From positions 4,278,001-4,342,000 of the forward strand of contig OZ024840.1 in the NCBI GenBank assembly GCA_964017145.1: DNA of 64,000 nt, given 5' to 3'. Shown here piece by piece: positions 39,584 through 50,981 of the stretch. How positions within the stretch are numbered: position 1 is the stretch's first letter; each line of letters opens with the position of its first letter. The notes beneath the pieces were generated by a model. The model searched no databases. It had not been told where the DNA came from and saw nothing but the letters and a program-made list of their open reading frames with translations. A program made the position numbers and the translations under genes. The DNA is from Agrocybe praecox. Its lineage: Eukaryota > Basidiomycota > Agaricomycetes > Agaricales > Agrocybaceae.

Positions 39584-40229
39584 ATGCTTTCTAGGTTTGC
39601 TGCTTTTTCCTCACGACTTCCAGCATCTCTTTCTTTCGCTCTATTCTCTACAACGGCGTCATCTTCAAATCCCTCTGCAGCACAACTGAAGAAAATGAGC
39701 GTCAAACAATTCGTCGAAGTGCGTACCAACCACATATCTATGGATGAATGTTAATCTTTGTCAGTAGGATGCTATCAGCGATAACAAAGTCACAATCTTC
39801 TCAAAGTCTTACTGCCCATTCTGCAGGAGTGTAAAGTCTCTCTTCCACGAAGAGTTCCCTAAAGTCGAACCTGTCATCTTTGAGTGCGTTTGATTCTCGT
39901 TCCTATGAACCAAGAACACTCACATATAATACCCAGGCTTGACCAGATGGACGATGGAGCTGCTATTCAAGATTACCTCTTCCAGAAGACCAAACAACGC
40001 ACTGTTCCAAATGTTTTCGTCAGTGAGTACTAGACCGTAATTTGGATTCATAATTAGATGGATGTTGATCATGCACTGTTTCCATTTCTTTCTGTAGACA
40101 CTACCCACGTTGGTGGTAAGTAACTTGGGGCCCATCATGAGCATACCGCTAATAACACTTATTTCAGGAAGCGACGATACCAAAGCTCTCCTCGATGCCG
40201 GAAAACTGGCCAAACTCGTCGAGGCGTGA
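39584..40229 (+). CDS. Dithiol glutaredoxin with N-terminal mitochondrial presequence
   Basis: Exons 39584-39718, 39768-39883, 39937-40022, 40098-40115 and 40168-40229 give 138 aa. The active site CPFC is at residues 61-64. It is preceded by VTIFSKSY and followed by the glutathione-binding elements TVPNVF (cis-Pro at 108) and GGSDD (118-122), so it is a class I glutaredoxin that reduces disulfides and glutathionylated proteins with GSH. Residues 1-25 are rich in Arg, Ser, Leu, Phe and Ala without acidic residues and contain FSTTAS, a typical matrix-targeting signal. A second in-frame ATG (39695, Met38) begins MSVKQFVE, the usual start of cytosolic forms, so one gene may supply two compartments. 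DPM3 follows on the same strand 507 bp downstream. Confidence 0.95.
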
Positions 40230-40736
40230 GGATTCTCGGTCTATTGAACATCAATGTTCTCATGTAAATGCGCGTATTCTAGGAGTGGAGAGTCTTCTCG
40301 TTTGTAAGATAGATGTTGGCGGAATATATTATACACTATTTCGAGGATAAGTGCGTGCAGCATCGTCTCTACAACTGAGGGTTCAGTACTCAGTTTACGT
40401 GGGGTGGTCGATTTTGAACGTGAACCACGGCACCAAGATTTCGAGAAACTCAGGGCATCGATTGTCGAGCAAGAAACTAACTGCCAAACTTGCCTTTCGT
40501 TGCGGTTTTCACCCGTTTGCTGGTTCGCCAAGGACCTTCTTTAGATAAGATAAGATCCATGATTATCTCAGCAAATGTCGTAAATGGATGGCCACGTTGG
40601 TCAATGATAGTCGTCACTGGTTCACCACATACCCTGCACTTCATCTTTCACATCCGAACAGAATACCAGCAATACAACAGCTTGGCTGATAAAAGTTCAC
40701 GCTCATTAATATCAGAAAAACACCACACAAACTGAA
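40230..40736. other. Intergenic spacer between glutaredoxin and DPM3
   Basis: A 507-bp spacer with no gene. It contains the glutaredoxin 3' end and the DPM3 promoter. No TATA box is obvious near 40737. Confidence 0.6.
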
Positions 40737-41617
40737 ATGGCACGCGCGCATAGAGTTGCATTCGTCACGACATTGTTCGCCGTTGCGTATTTCTTAACGT
40801 TCTTCAACTACCTGGCTATCCCGCTCGTAGACTCGAAGACCGCGGAGGAGATTTTACCAGTGGTGCGTAATTTGATGAACTTATGCAAGTGAAATGCGAT
40901 TGATCTTTGGTTGCATCTTATTTTTCATCTATATGCACGCGATTTCAATTACCATTTACAACGAAACGCGACATATTCATATCCAAATTCCACTAATTGA
41001 CTGACTGTGAAATGGCGTCCTCACAGCTTCCATGGTGGCTCCTGGTGACTTTCGGGTCGTACTCTCTGTGGTCAATCGGAATGGGGCTCCTTACGCTGCG
41101 TGAATGTCCAGAGGCGTATCAGGAACTACTATCGGTGAGATTTCGCATTTTCTTTCTTCAATATTGCTTTTTTCTTTCCGTTATCGTGTTCTTCATATCT
41201 TCATTCCGCATTGACATGCTAGGGACTTCCTTCCTGGTTGCTGTATCTACGTGGTATTTAGCCATGCCTGACTCTTGTTGTGTTTGTTGCTTTCACTGGT
41301 CGTGCACCTCTGGCGCGAGCACAAGGGATTTCAATGGGTCAATGAATCTTCTATCCTGCTCTGCCATGTGGTTACGCGCTCCCAAACTTCATTTCCGTTT
41401 GTTCAAATATCCGGAGACTAGTTGCTTTGGTCATACCAGTTGGTTGGGCTATGTACCCAGTGTCTCTGGTATAAATATCGTCTTCGCCCCCCTTTTATCA
41501 CCTTATTTGCATCATTGTTAAATTTGCTACAGAAGCATACTAATCTTTGTTTTCATCCCACAGGAAATTACCGAAGCGAAAAATGATTTGAGAGCAAGAG
41601 GTGTAACGGTCGATTAG
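40737..41617 (+). CDS. DPM3: Dolichol-phosphate mannosyltransferase subunit 3
   Basis: Exons 40737-40862, 41027-41134 and 41564-41617 give 95 aa, close to the 92 aa of the human protein. Residues 7-27 and about 45-66 are two membrane helices. The second starts LPWWLLVTFG and is followed by the signature LRECPEAYQEL and a cytosolic coiled tail EITEAKNDLRARGV, all typical of DPM3. The subunit tethers the catalytic DPM1 to the ER membrane for synthesis of dolichyl-phosphate mannose, used in N-glycosylation, O-mannosylation and GPI anchors. Introns are 164 and 429 nt, longer than usual for this window; the second opens a spurious frame that reads through from exon 2. Confidence 0.93.
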
Positions 41618-42601
41618 GCGGAGCGTTGTATGATATCGAACATATTTATGATGTGTGTTTGTTTTCGAATTCTCTTCGTTGGATGTCCTCTAGGATTTAC
41701 CCCCTTGTTTTTCTTCACTCTCTCAACACCGAATGCGCAAGATAACCTCAGCTCAAGATTTGGCACATCTTTCTCTGATTCCCAGGTTCCAATTCGAGTA
41801 TGGTCGCTGGCAGTCTTAAGCGCCTTCGATTGCTCTTAGCGTGACCTGTCAGTAAATGAAGATATTCTCGGTCTATTCATTTTTCATTCCTTCGTTACCT
41901 CGGTCTTTTCGATTATTAGGCCCTCAACCTTTAAGCAACAAATTCTGCGAGGCTTTCTTTAGCGGATCATTTCGATGCACTAACTAACTCTCTGGTATCA
42001 GTTCATGCATGGCTGGAGTCCAAGAAAATTATCAAAAGTTGCGGGTACCAGCGGTGGCCATGGCCAGCGCAGACGATCGGACACAGAATGATTTTCTCAC
42101 CCTGTGGAGTCTTCATGGCAAGCGAAGATCACCAAAATCACTAGACCCTCTCGATACATCCGAGTCGGCCTGTCAAGCGTCCCTAAGCAATCTCCCTGGG
42201 CCTGAAAAAAACTGTACAATTTGTCCCTTCTTTTTATTTATTGGCCAATGACGTTCAACAAGTAACATCGTTGATTATGTTTCTGGGCAGTCGTCTTTTC
42301 GACAGTTTTCGACAGCTTTAGAGATCGACGCGAGGACTTGAGACCATGTCACCTGACATGCCGGCGGCTCAAGTGCGGCCCATTTATTTTCCATCGACTG
42401 ATATGTGGTTTTTTGTTAACCCAAACCTCTTCAATCCTCATGCAGATCGCATGTCATTAATTCCTTAAATTACTCGGTTCTCTTCCTTTTCTCTTGCTTT
42501 CTTTTCTCCATACCCCATACCCCAGGACCACGCACACCAATCCCCACCACGCTCTTTATCGGCTTTATTGTTCACCATTAAACGCCGCACACACACGGAT
42601 T
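41618..42601. other. Intergenic spacer between DPM3 and BTB gene
   Basis: A 984-bp spacer with no supported gene. A short open frame at 42009-42251 begins with an ATG but shows no recognisable motif or intron structure. The last 120 bp are a pyrimidine-rich tract before the BTB start. Confidence 0.55.
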
Positions 42602-43636
42602 ATGACTATGCACGACACCCAAAAAATTTCGAACTCTCAAGAAGAGGCCGTTCCAGTTGACGGTTTGTGGTTTGACGATGGCAATCTTATCCTACAAGCA
42701 GAGAAGTCGCTTTTCAAGATATACGGCGGGTTGCTGGCGCGACATTCATCGGTATTCCGGGACATGCTGGCTTTTCCACCCCCGGCGGAAGGAAACGCCA
42801 CGCTTGACGGATACCCTATCGTCACTGTATACGACTCTGCGAAGGATATGAACTATTTCCTGAAAGCCATCTTCGATAGCAGGTGTGTAGTGTAACTGAT
42901 ATTACTTCATCACAATCGTCTGACGCTAGTTAGCTTCTTCGAACCACCGCCAGCTCAGACGGAACTCCCTATTGTCGAGGGTGTGCTGCGCCTCAGCTTG
43001 AAGTACGACGTGATCTTCCTTCGAAAGCGGGCCCTATCCCACCTCTTGTCGACTTTTCCGATGACACTGCGTGACTGGAAAAATCGGGAAAACGCCCGCA
43101 CCATCCCACCGGTCGATAATACCCCATTTGCGGCCTTCCGCCTTGCAAGGCAATTCGACCTAGTGTGGCTCCTCCCATCTATTCTTTACTGCATCAGCAG
43201 CCACCCATTCGAGAAAACACTAGACAGCTCGACATGGGGAGAGGAGCCGGATGCAGAGCGGATCACTTTATCATGGCCCGACAAACGCATGTGCATCGTT
43301 GGAAGACAACGTATCATCATGTTCCAGAGCAGGAACTCTGTTTCGATGATGAAGGCATCGACTGCATCCATAGAAGGATGCAGTGGAGAAACATGTGTTA
43401 ATACGCGACAGAGGTGCGCCGATATCCTCGGACAGTGGGATATGGCCGGCATGTTGGACTATTTTGAGGATAACCGCGATGTTTATTTTTCTGGATTTTG
43501 CCCGGCATGCAGGTCTGCGTTCAAAGAACTTTGCGCGTCAGAGTGCGAGAGTATGTGGGAAGAACTGCCGGGTATGTTTGGATTGCCGGGTTGGGAGGTG
43601 ATGCAGGAGTCGAAGGAGGCCGCTTTTGATTACTGA
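42602..43636 (+). CDS. BTB/POZ domain protein, agaricomycete type
   Basis: Exons 42602-42882 and 42934-43636 (51-nt intron) encode 327 aa. Residues 20-140 resemble the BTB domain found in large agaricomycete families: LWFDDGNLILQAE, then LFKIYGGLLARHSSVFRDML and IVTVYDSAKDMNYFLKAIFD. The middle is helical, with LRLSLKYDV and a run typical of the same family. The C-terminal third contains clustered cysteines (CSGETC, FCPACRSAF, CASECESMW) and ends with LPGMFGLPGW, a motif these proteins share. Such proteins may act as transcription-linked or Cullin-3 adaptors, but the role of this group is unknown. A second ATG at 42608 is an alternative start. Confidence 0.88.
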
Positions 43637-46600
43637 TCGTCTTTCCTTTCGTATGTTTTCACTCGCTTCTGTCTCTCTTTGCTTTTTTCGTTTTATTTTA
43701 CTCTCTGAGGATTGGATTCATTTTGGGATTAATGTTTTAATTTGCTGTTTTATATTTATTTCCTTACTTTACTTATTTGTGCGTCCCCTAGAGAGAGCCA
43801 ATGTACTGCTTATGTATTGATCATAGAATAGAATTACCTTGGTTGAATTTGAAGTTCAAAAGCGATCTCCTGACTGAAGACGTCGATACTAGAAGTGTCT
43901 GAAGGATGGGCGTCGAGACAACAACGAGTACATCGGCTTTCTTCTTCTAGTCAGCTTTACGTCTTTAACAATACTGTTTACTCTCCAGGTAGGAAACACT
44001 CGGGAAACCTGCCACGACCTATTGGGATAGAGGCTTAGCATCAGCTTTTCACGACTCTGAGCCTTGATAACAATTCAAATGGACAGATGTGAACTACGCT
44101 TTCACAATTGTTCGGCCTGCCCCCCCCTTATTTTTTAGCAGGTAACAGGGCTGGTATAAAATTATATGGGTATGTTTCCCTAACCTCAAAATCATTACAT
44201 CACGTCCAGGTTTTTTAGTGAGCTCGCTTAGTTCTTCCCCTACTTCACTTATTAACAGCGTGCATAGGTGATTCTGCGTGATACAATCGAGCTCATCGTT
44301 TATGTTCGTCCCATGTTCATCGTAGCGAACATCGCTAAGTAGAGCCTGGGCCAGTATATCGTGATCCTTTTGGTTAGGTATCCATATTCCAGACGAGACG
44401 CCCGAACACCCATTATCGGAAGACTTACCCCGCAGTAGATGTTTGAATTTTGCGTTTATTAGTGAGCTCGCTTAACATTCTCCTTTCGTATTGTCCCTCT
44501 TTTCTTATGCAAAAGCGCTGACTCGCCCTGTATTGAACATTCAAACTTAGTTCATCACCTTTCCGACGTCCTCTTCTCTTTAATACTATCAGAGTGACAA
44601 TCGTGGGCTCAAGCGGACTCCGGGATATTGGTAACGAGACGAGCGTTCTGTGTGTACACATCGGCATGTGCATCGAAATATATTACGGACTTATTACGAA
44701 CATTGTCGTGGCTATGCATACTCATTATTCCATCTGGGAACAGGTTATTGTCTTCTTTTAGACTATCCCTTCTCTTTCAGCCCAAATGAAGACGCGTCGT
44801 CCAGACTCCAAAAGCACCCATGAACATGTAAGTATTCTTGTCTATTCCATCCTGTCAATCTCATTTTCTTCGTACCTGCTGGGCTTCAGGTTAGCGCTGT
44901 TATAAATTGCATAGCGTGCGATGTGTCGCCCAAGCCTAGACCAGGTTTATGGTAGCGAAGTTTAAGGTGGTGAGCGCCAGCTGTTCTTTGAACACCACAT
45001 TTGACATCAGTCGCGCCTTTTATTTTCTTGGCTTGGTGTGGGGTGGGATGGGTCCGTCTTCATCGTGCTTTCTTACTTACTGGGTTTACCTGTGGACTGG
45101 AGAAACCCTGAATGCAGTTGTGTGGGCCAATAGTGTCAGCTTTATGGTGCGTAGAATAGTAAATATATCCTACACTACTCATGCATATGATTATTCGTCT
45201 CATCACAAAAAAGGTGCTCAGGGTTCAGCAGGGCTCTTTTCTTTCGACACTTTCTTCGTTACGAAAGCGCAGGATTCTTCATCTTGCCTGATCTGCCTTC
45301 GTCGATCGGGGTATCGCAAGGTCTGGTTCAGCTTCCCCTGTTTGGCATGTCTACCCATTGTCTAACTCGGTTTGCTTCAGTTCGGTTGGGCTAAGTGAAT
45401 TCGTTTACCAACTCACCATCGAAACAAGTCCAGACCATATTTGCTAACCTCTTTCAATCTCTATTGATATCTCTATCGGTGCCTACCACAAGGTACTGTT
45501 TTAGGGAATATGATGAAATCAGTCTGCAATCAACATAATCCCGGCTATACATCTATTATGTATATGTACGAATATCGGAAAGAAGAGAAGCCAGTGTCAT
45601 TGGATGTCATCACATTCACTCCACTGTTGAATATGTGATTAAAATATCATTCGAATGATTAGGTCGGTCTTTGGCCTGTTACATCCCAGCCCCATCAATC
45701 CGGTATATTGGGCATTGCTTATGTCGTTAAAGGTCTTATAGGTACGTACGTTTGGGCCTTATTCAAATATATTACGTCGGGTTGACTTTGCTTCGCGTTG
45801 ATCTCAATTCCAGGTCCTATGATCATCTTAACAACGAAGAAACTAGACATCCGACTCTGGGGCTCCCTCTGGGGCCGTACTAGTAAGTATCCGAGACAGC
45901 CATCACTTGACTGATTCGGAAACCAGGCCAGGACAGATGGTCATAAATACGGTTCGCACCTTCCTCTTCGCGAGTAATGACAAGGGAAGGCTTGGCAAGG
46001 AACTGTTATTCTCCCGGCTTATTGAATGGGTGCCCCGAGCTTGTAGCCTTCTGCTCCAGACAGCGACGGACTAACTACTGGCGCAGAGACAATTTAGGAT
46101 GGCATGACGATGATGTGAAAGCTTAGCCTTATACTCCTTAACCCGGAGGATGTGTAAGACGTCGAACAGGTCAGCAGGCCCTGAAAACGCCATTTTTTAT
46201 GTGCTACGCTCATCGCCTATATTGGCGGTCGTAATCAGTCCCGTCCAAGTCGCTCCTTCTTCAAAACAGTGCTTTTCTTGCGGGTGCTTGGCCCTAAATT
46301 CTAATCTCAAACATCTAGAACATGAATGGATTCAGGCTTGAGCACAACTTTCTTAGTATGCTTTTTACCGCGCCAGAAATGTGCTGTTTGCTCATAACAC
46401 ACAAAAATAAAACGATGACGAGGGATTGACACTCAATTTCTGTAGTGCGATAAGTAGTTTCCGTGTTGACGTTATCTCTTGTAAGTCAGCACTTTCGTAT
46501 ATCCGCTAACCTTAGTTTCTAGCCCTGAAGAAATATACATAGTACATAAGCAAGTCGCCCGGGATTGATCAGCTGGATGTCAGACTGACGCTTAGGGACT

Positions 46601-47846
46601 CTATCTTTCGCTTGCTGCAAACTTATTTTTGATATTGACAATCAAATGAGTGTACTGCGCCTTTTCTGATGTCATACCAAAGGAGAAGGTCTCTAATAAT
46701 TTTGTGCATAATAATTTATCAGCTTATCTACTAATATTGTCAGTGCAACACCCTGGCAACGCGATAGAGCCTGCTTAGTGAGCGGTCACTAAGTATAGAG
46801 TACTAGGAAAAATTTAACTGTAAATACTTCTACTATCAAAAAGTACCCACACCTATCAAATGCACTGTAATCACTTTTTCCTGCTTGATGCCATTTTCAC
46901 GCTGCTTCAGCCTTCAGCCTTCGGGATCGAGCCTTGTCAAACTGGTGTGTCGGCTAAGAGTTAATGTATGGAGACTATGATACACCTGGAAGAAAGAGCT
47001 CAAGCAAGGTGGCTTCGTCAAGTTCGAAAATCTAATCAACTAAAAGAATAAGTTGAAGCTTTAGCATAGTTAATGACATAGTACAAGTACTAAGCGCTCG
47101 TCCACTTATTGGGCAACACAGCCGCACAATGCCGGAACTGTTGCGTACAAGTGTCACATCACCTGACCATGACATTAGGCTTAAATTAGGGGCTCCTGGT
47201 GACCGGTGACCGACCGGTGACCTAGTATAGCTCAGTGTCTCTAGCTTTTTAACTTGAATCTAAGTCGATTTTTCTCGTCAGAACATGAGTGCACGAGTAT
47301 GAGGACACGGGGCATTTGGAAAGATAATTTTAGCTTTTCCCCGACGTATGATTGAACCCACGATTGATTTACCGAGACACAAACGCGATAGCAGAGATAG
47401 CAGACGTTGATGTAGTTGGACTAGGAGATATTACCACTCTTAAAGCTCGAATAACCCATTTTCAGTACTCCATAGCCCTCGCCAAACTGAATGAAAATTT
47501 CCATCAAGTACCCGCCAGATAGTGCCTCTGTGACTTGCGCCATGTACACGGTCTCGGGACACCAATATTCACACACATCAGAACACCAACGTTTGTTGAA
47601 ATGGTATACAATTAAATAGTAACTATAGCTATAGATACATTGTACAATAGAGTTGGTTTATACCGAGGAAATTAGGTACTACAGGCATGCCGATCCATGG
47701 GGTCCAATATTGTCCGTTGGGGGACCTCAATCCACCCACGCAAAGCAAATGATAAACATACAAGAGGCAAAACATCAAGAGAAAGTTAGTCCAAGATACA
47801 ATCTTCGATAAGAGTGTCCTATACTGGCACGATTACTATGAGAGTC
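43637..47846. other. Intergenic region, contains one possible gene
   Basis: Apart from the uncertain coding segments at 44786-46120 (separate entry) I see no gene. 43640-43830 is T-rich 3' UTR-like sequence. A cluster of GGTGACC motifs lies at 47198-47223. The last part is downstream of the convergent Gfd2-like gene. Confidence 0.5.
44786..46120 (+). CDS. Possible multi-exon membrane protein gene, unassigned
   Basis: The evidence is partial. An ATG at 44786 opens a 14-codon exon-like segment that ends at a good donor (gtaagt, 44828). Farther on, 45663-45741 and a segment from 45814 to about 45880 join in phase across a GT-AG intron and read WPVTSQPHQSG, a hydrophobic GILGIAYVVKGLIGPMIIL helix, then TKKLDIRLWGSLWGRT. 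A terminal GWHDDDV-stop lies at about 46100-46118, but I could not connect it in phase. The middle exons (44900-45400) allow several models, one with FRHFLRYESAGFFILPDLP. I do not recognise the family. The gene may be real but diverged, or broken. Confidence 0.28.
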
Positions 47847-49970
47847 TCACCCTTCACGCTTGGTGGAAAAGCTATTGTATCTTTTTGAATTCCTGTCAGG
47901 AAGTCGAGAAGGGGACGTGAGATACTGTGGTTGGTGGTGCTGCTGTCCGCCACTTCTACTGGAATTGCCTCGCGGCTGGCTGACTTGCATCTGGCCAAAC
48001 TCTTCTGCTAGATCATAAGGAGAAGATGGGCGTTGCATCATCCCAGACATGGACACGGAAGGAGGCATCGTCGCAACTGCAAAGCCAGTATAAGCCACAG
48101 TTGGACCAGCACCGTGTATGTTGATTATTGGCATCGAGATGCTATTACTTAGCATAGTCGTTGCAAAAGGGGGGCCGAAAGCAGCATTGGTATTGCCATT
48201 TTTCGACTTTTTGCCAATTGTGGTAGGTGCGAGGGTTCCTTTGGGATCTAGAAGTTTTTGGAGGGCGAATAGGCTCATCAATGCGTTATTTCCCGCATTA
48301 TGCAAAGTGCATTTCGGCAGAACAACTGCAGGGGGTTGAGGGGATCGCGAAGTCCGTCCCTTTTCTTGGTCGTCAGACGGAGAACGGGGCAAATGAGGAA
48401 GTGTCAATGAAGACAGCAAGTTTTCCAAGGATAGGTTAGAGCCCGCAGAACGGATTTTTTCGCTTTTGGGATCTTGCATACTCCCACGGAGTCCGTTCGA
48501 ATATAGACAGCGCTCATAGACCATAGTGTCGATGATAAGCATGTTATGGGGAAGTTCTAGCCAGAACGGCGGAAGGATCAAATAATCATATCAGCATATG
48601 TTTAAATGCAAATATGGCCCTGAACAGGGTTGGAAGGTAAATATAAGTTTTTTCACTTACTTATTTTCATTTCTTCTAAACGCGCCAGATCGCCTTGTAT
48701 ATTGTGGGCAACCAAAACAAGGCTGTTCGGCGTCGATTCAGAATCTGGACTGGCAAGGCTACTGTTGACCGGTTTGATAGAGTTCAGAACATATTTCAAA
48801 TGTAAAGTAGAGTAGAGCGTGCCGACCTAATCACTGCTTGAATGATTTGTGGCAATTTAGCCTTGGAGACGACTTGGCTTTCACCAAACTGATCAGGAGG
48901 TCAGACACGTCCAACAGAAGGGCAGACACTGATACGTACTGCGTACTGTTGGCGTTGAAAGGTGCTTTCTATCAGTTGCATGTAAATCTCAACAACAAAG
49001 ATGAACTCACCTGCCAGGGATAAGTAGGACTGTATTTGTTGATGACTTTGTCAACATAGTCGGCCACAATGTAATGTCCTTTCCTGGATAGACACATGAT
49101 GAGACCGACGTTGGAGAACACAAGTTCGTTTTAGCTACCTGTAATTGGTATCTGGAACAGGCGGCCAATGGCCCAGTCTATACAAAATATCAAATCAGTG
49201 TGCATAGAGCAATTACACACACGTACGCTTCCAAATGGCCACAACGCACGGCCGCATAACCCCACTCTAACACGGTCTTCTCATTCCTCTCGTTCCACTC
49301 GAAATCAATTGCCATGAATGTCTTGTCTTTTTTATCCCATACTTCTTTGATCGATTGAGGGTTCCCTGCTCGTACACGAGTTTTAAATGCAGAAAAGGCG
49401 GCAGCTGGGAGGGTCGAATGAAACTTCCTGAACGACGAATAGTCGGAAACATGGCGAAGATGGCGATTGGTTGTTTCAAACGGGGTAACCTGGAGAATAT
49501 TGGGTGCTTGTGGAAGAGTCTCCCCGAACCTACCCAGAGTCCGTCAGCGAGCCTTGTTGGTTACATCATGCAGACAGCGGCACACCTCGTCTTGATCATT
49601 TTCAGAAAGGCACCTATGGAATTGAGACGCGTAACAATATGAGCCTTGCCAGTTCGTGAGTCTGTAACAGTGATGACAGGCCACGAGAACGCCAGAAACT
49701 CGTCGAATGTCTCGAATAAATGCCCCCATGATCTTTCGTACCTATTGCGATGAATATATCAGTCAAAGCCCGCAGATATAGCGTGTGTAGATGACGCACC
49801 ATGGAATGTTATAAGTCTGGAAATATCCAATATATGCGGAGTATACCTGTAAGAATAGCCAGACATAAGAAAGAATAGAGGGCTCCAAGTCTGTTATTGG
49901 AAGTCATGCTTACCGAATGAAGATCATATTCCCATCCCTTAGGATCCACAAGCGTAAAAGCGTCTGTCAT
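47847..49970 (-). CDS. Gfd2/YDR514C-like RNase H-fold protein with altered fourth acidic residue
   Basis: Ten exons on the minus strand (49970-49914, 49846-49800, 49741-49586, 49529-49227, 49177-49139, 49083-49011, 48945-48940, 48888-48827, 48761-48661, 48556-47847) give 517 aa in consistent phase. Residues 157-380 resemble the Gfd2/YDR514C C-terminal domain, a DEDDh-type exonuclease fold: FMAIDFEWN (Asp162, Glu164), KGHYIVADYVDKVINK, YAFGESQVVSKAKLPQ, LVAHNIQGDLARLEEM (Asp272) and LHNAGNNALMSLFALQKLL. The last should be the H-x-A-x-x-D motif, but residue 372 is Asn, so catalysis may be lost or weak. Residues 395-517 are Ser/Pro/Gln-rich and disordered. Exon 7 is a 6-nt microexon coding Tyr-Ala. 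The start chosen is the ATG at 49970; upstream frame has only a TTG. Confidence 0.86.
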
Positions 49971-50981
49971 CGTAGAAAATAAGTCGTTATGAAGTCGTGG
50001 TCGTCGAATAAAGGGTTCAGCCAACCCGTGCAGGGCGTGGTAGAAGGCAACAAGTGACGGGCAGACTAGTCCGATATGATGAACGTAGCTTACGCGATGG
50101 CTGACTCTCTTTTTATATCTACTAGCACCCTTGTGTCCATTCAAGCGTCGTCGAAATGCCGAAGGCGCCAGCGATAACCTAACTAGTATTTCATTGGGAC
50201 TAGTTTCCACAGGCAACTCCTATGTAGAGAGCAGATTTTGCGGGCTCTTCTCGGTTAAGGGCTCGAGCAGAAGCATGGCAAGCTGTGCGGCTAGTTAAAT
50301 TCAGAGGGTGTGTTCTAGAGCTACTTCAAAAATGTCAAAGTCGATATGGTTTGAATGTGCAATGTTCTGGTGAAACTAGAACTTCGGTCTTGAAATTTAT
50401 AAAGGCCTGCCAAGAAGTCGTCGATTGATATTTTTTCAGGACATTTGCTTTTGGGAGTCGAGACTCAAGTTCAAATTGCAATGACCTCAGACATATACAC
50501 GCAACGGAATATTCGAAGGATAGAGATAGCATATTCTGGTCTTCGAGTTGACCATTTTACCTCCGTTACCCTAGCTAATTAATCTTGGGAAGAGTTCAAC
50601 CTATCAGTGGATGTCAGATATGCATGGGTAAGGATGACCTCTATGAATCTAAGAGCCTGTTGGTCGCTTTCATATCAGCGGCGGAGCGAGCATCTTCCCA
50701 ATCGACTCTTGACTGGAGGTGGTCGATAGTCGCCTGGAAGCATTAATCTATATCGTTATGCATCAAGCACTACACCTCAATCAGCGGCAGTAGAAGTGCT
50801 TTCTTGCGTCCCCTGAGGCTGATTCTTCGATGGCGGTCAGCATCCACTGAAGCGGCCCCGAAGATGCTGATCATTTTCTAGAGACCAGGAGGATGATGAG
50901 CAAAAGAGAAATGCTATTCCCGTTTTTTACACGATATCATCCACCTGGACAACAAACCATTCATACATAATCCAGCCTAAC
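49971..50981. other. Intergenic spacer between delta-COP and the Gfd2-like gene
   Basis: A 1-kb spacer between two minus-strand genes: delta-COP 3' UTR on the right, promoter of the Gfd2-like gene on the left. An open reverse frame continues upstream of the Gfd2-like ATG to 50216 but begins at TTG and is probably 5' UTR. Confidence 0.6.

Noticed and set aside
40997..41521. 174-codon frame through DPM3 exon 2
   Set aside because: Most of it is intron 2 of DPM3 (41135-41563); only exon 2 is conserved.
44949..45365. 138-codon forward frame
   Set aside because: It may include part of the possible gene at 44786-46120, but as a single exon it has no recognisable domain and crosses likely introns.
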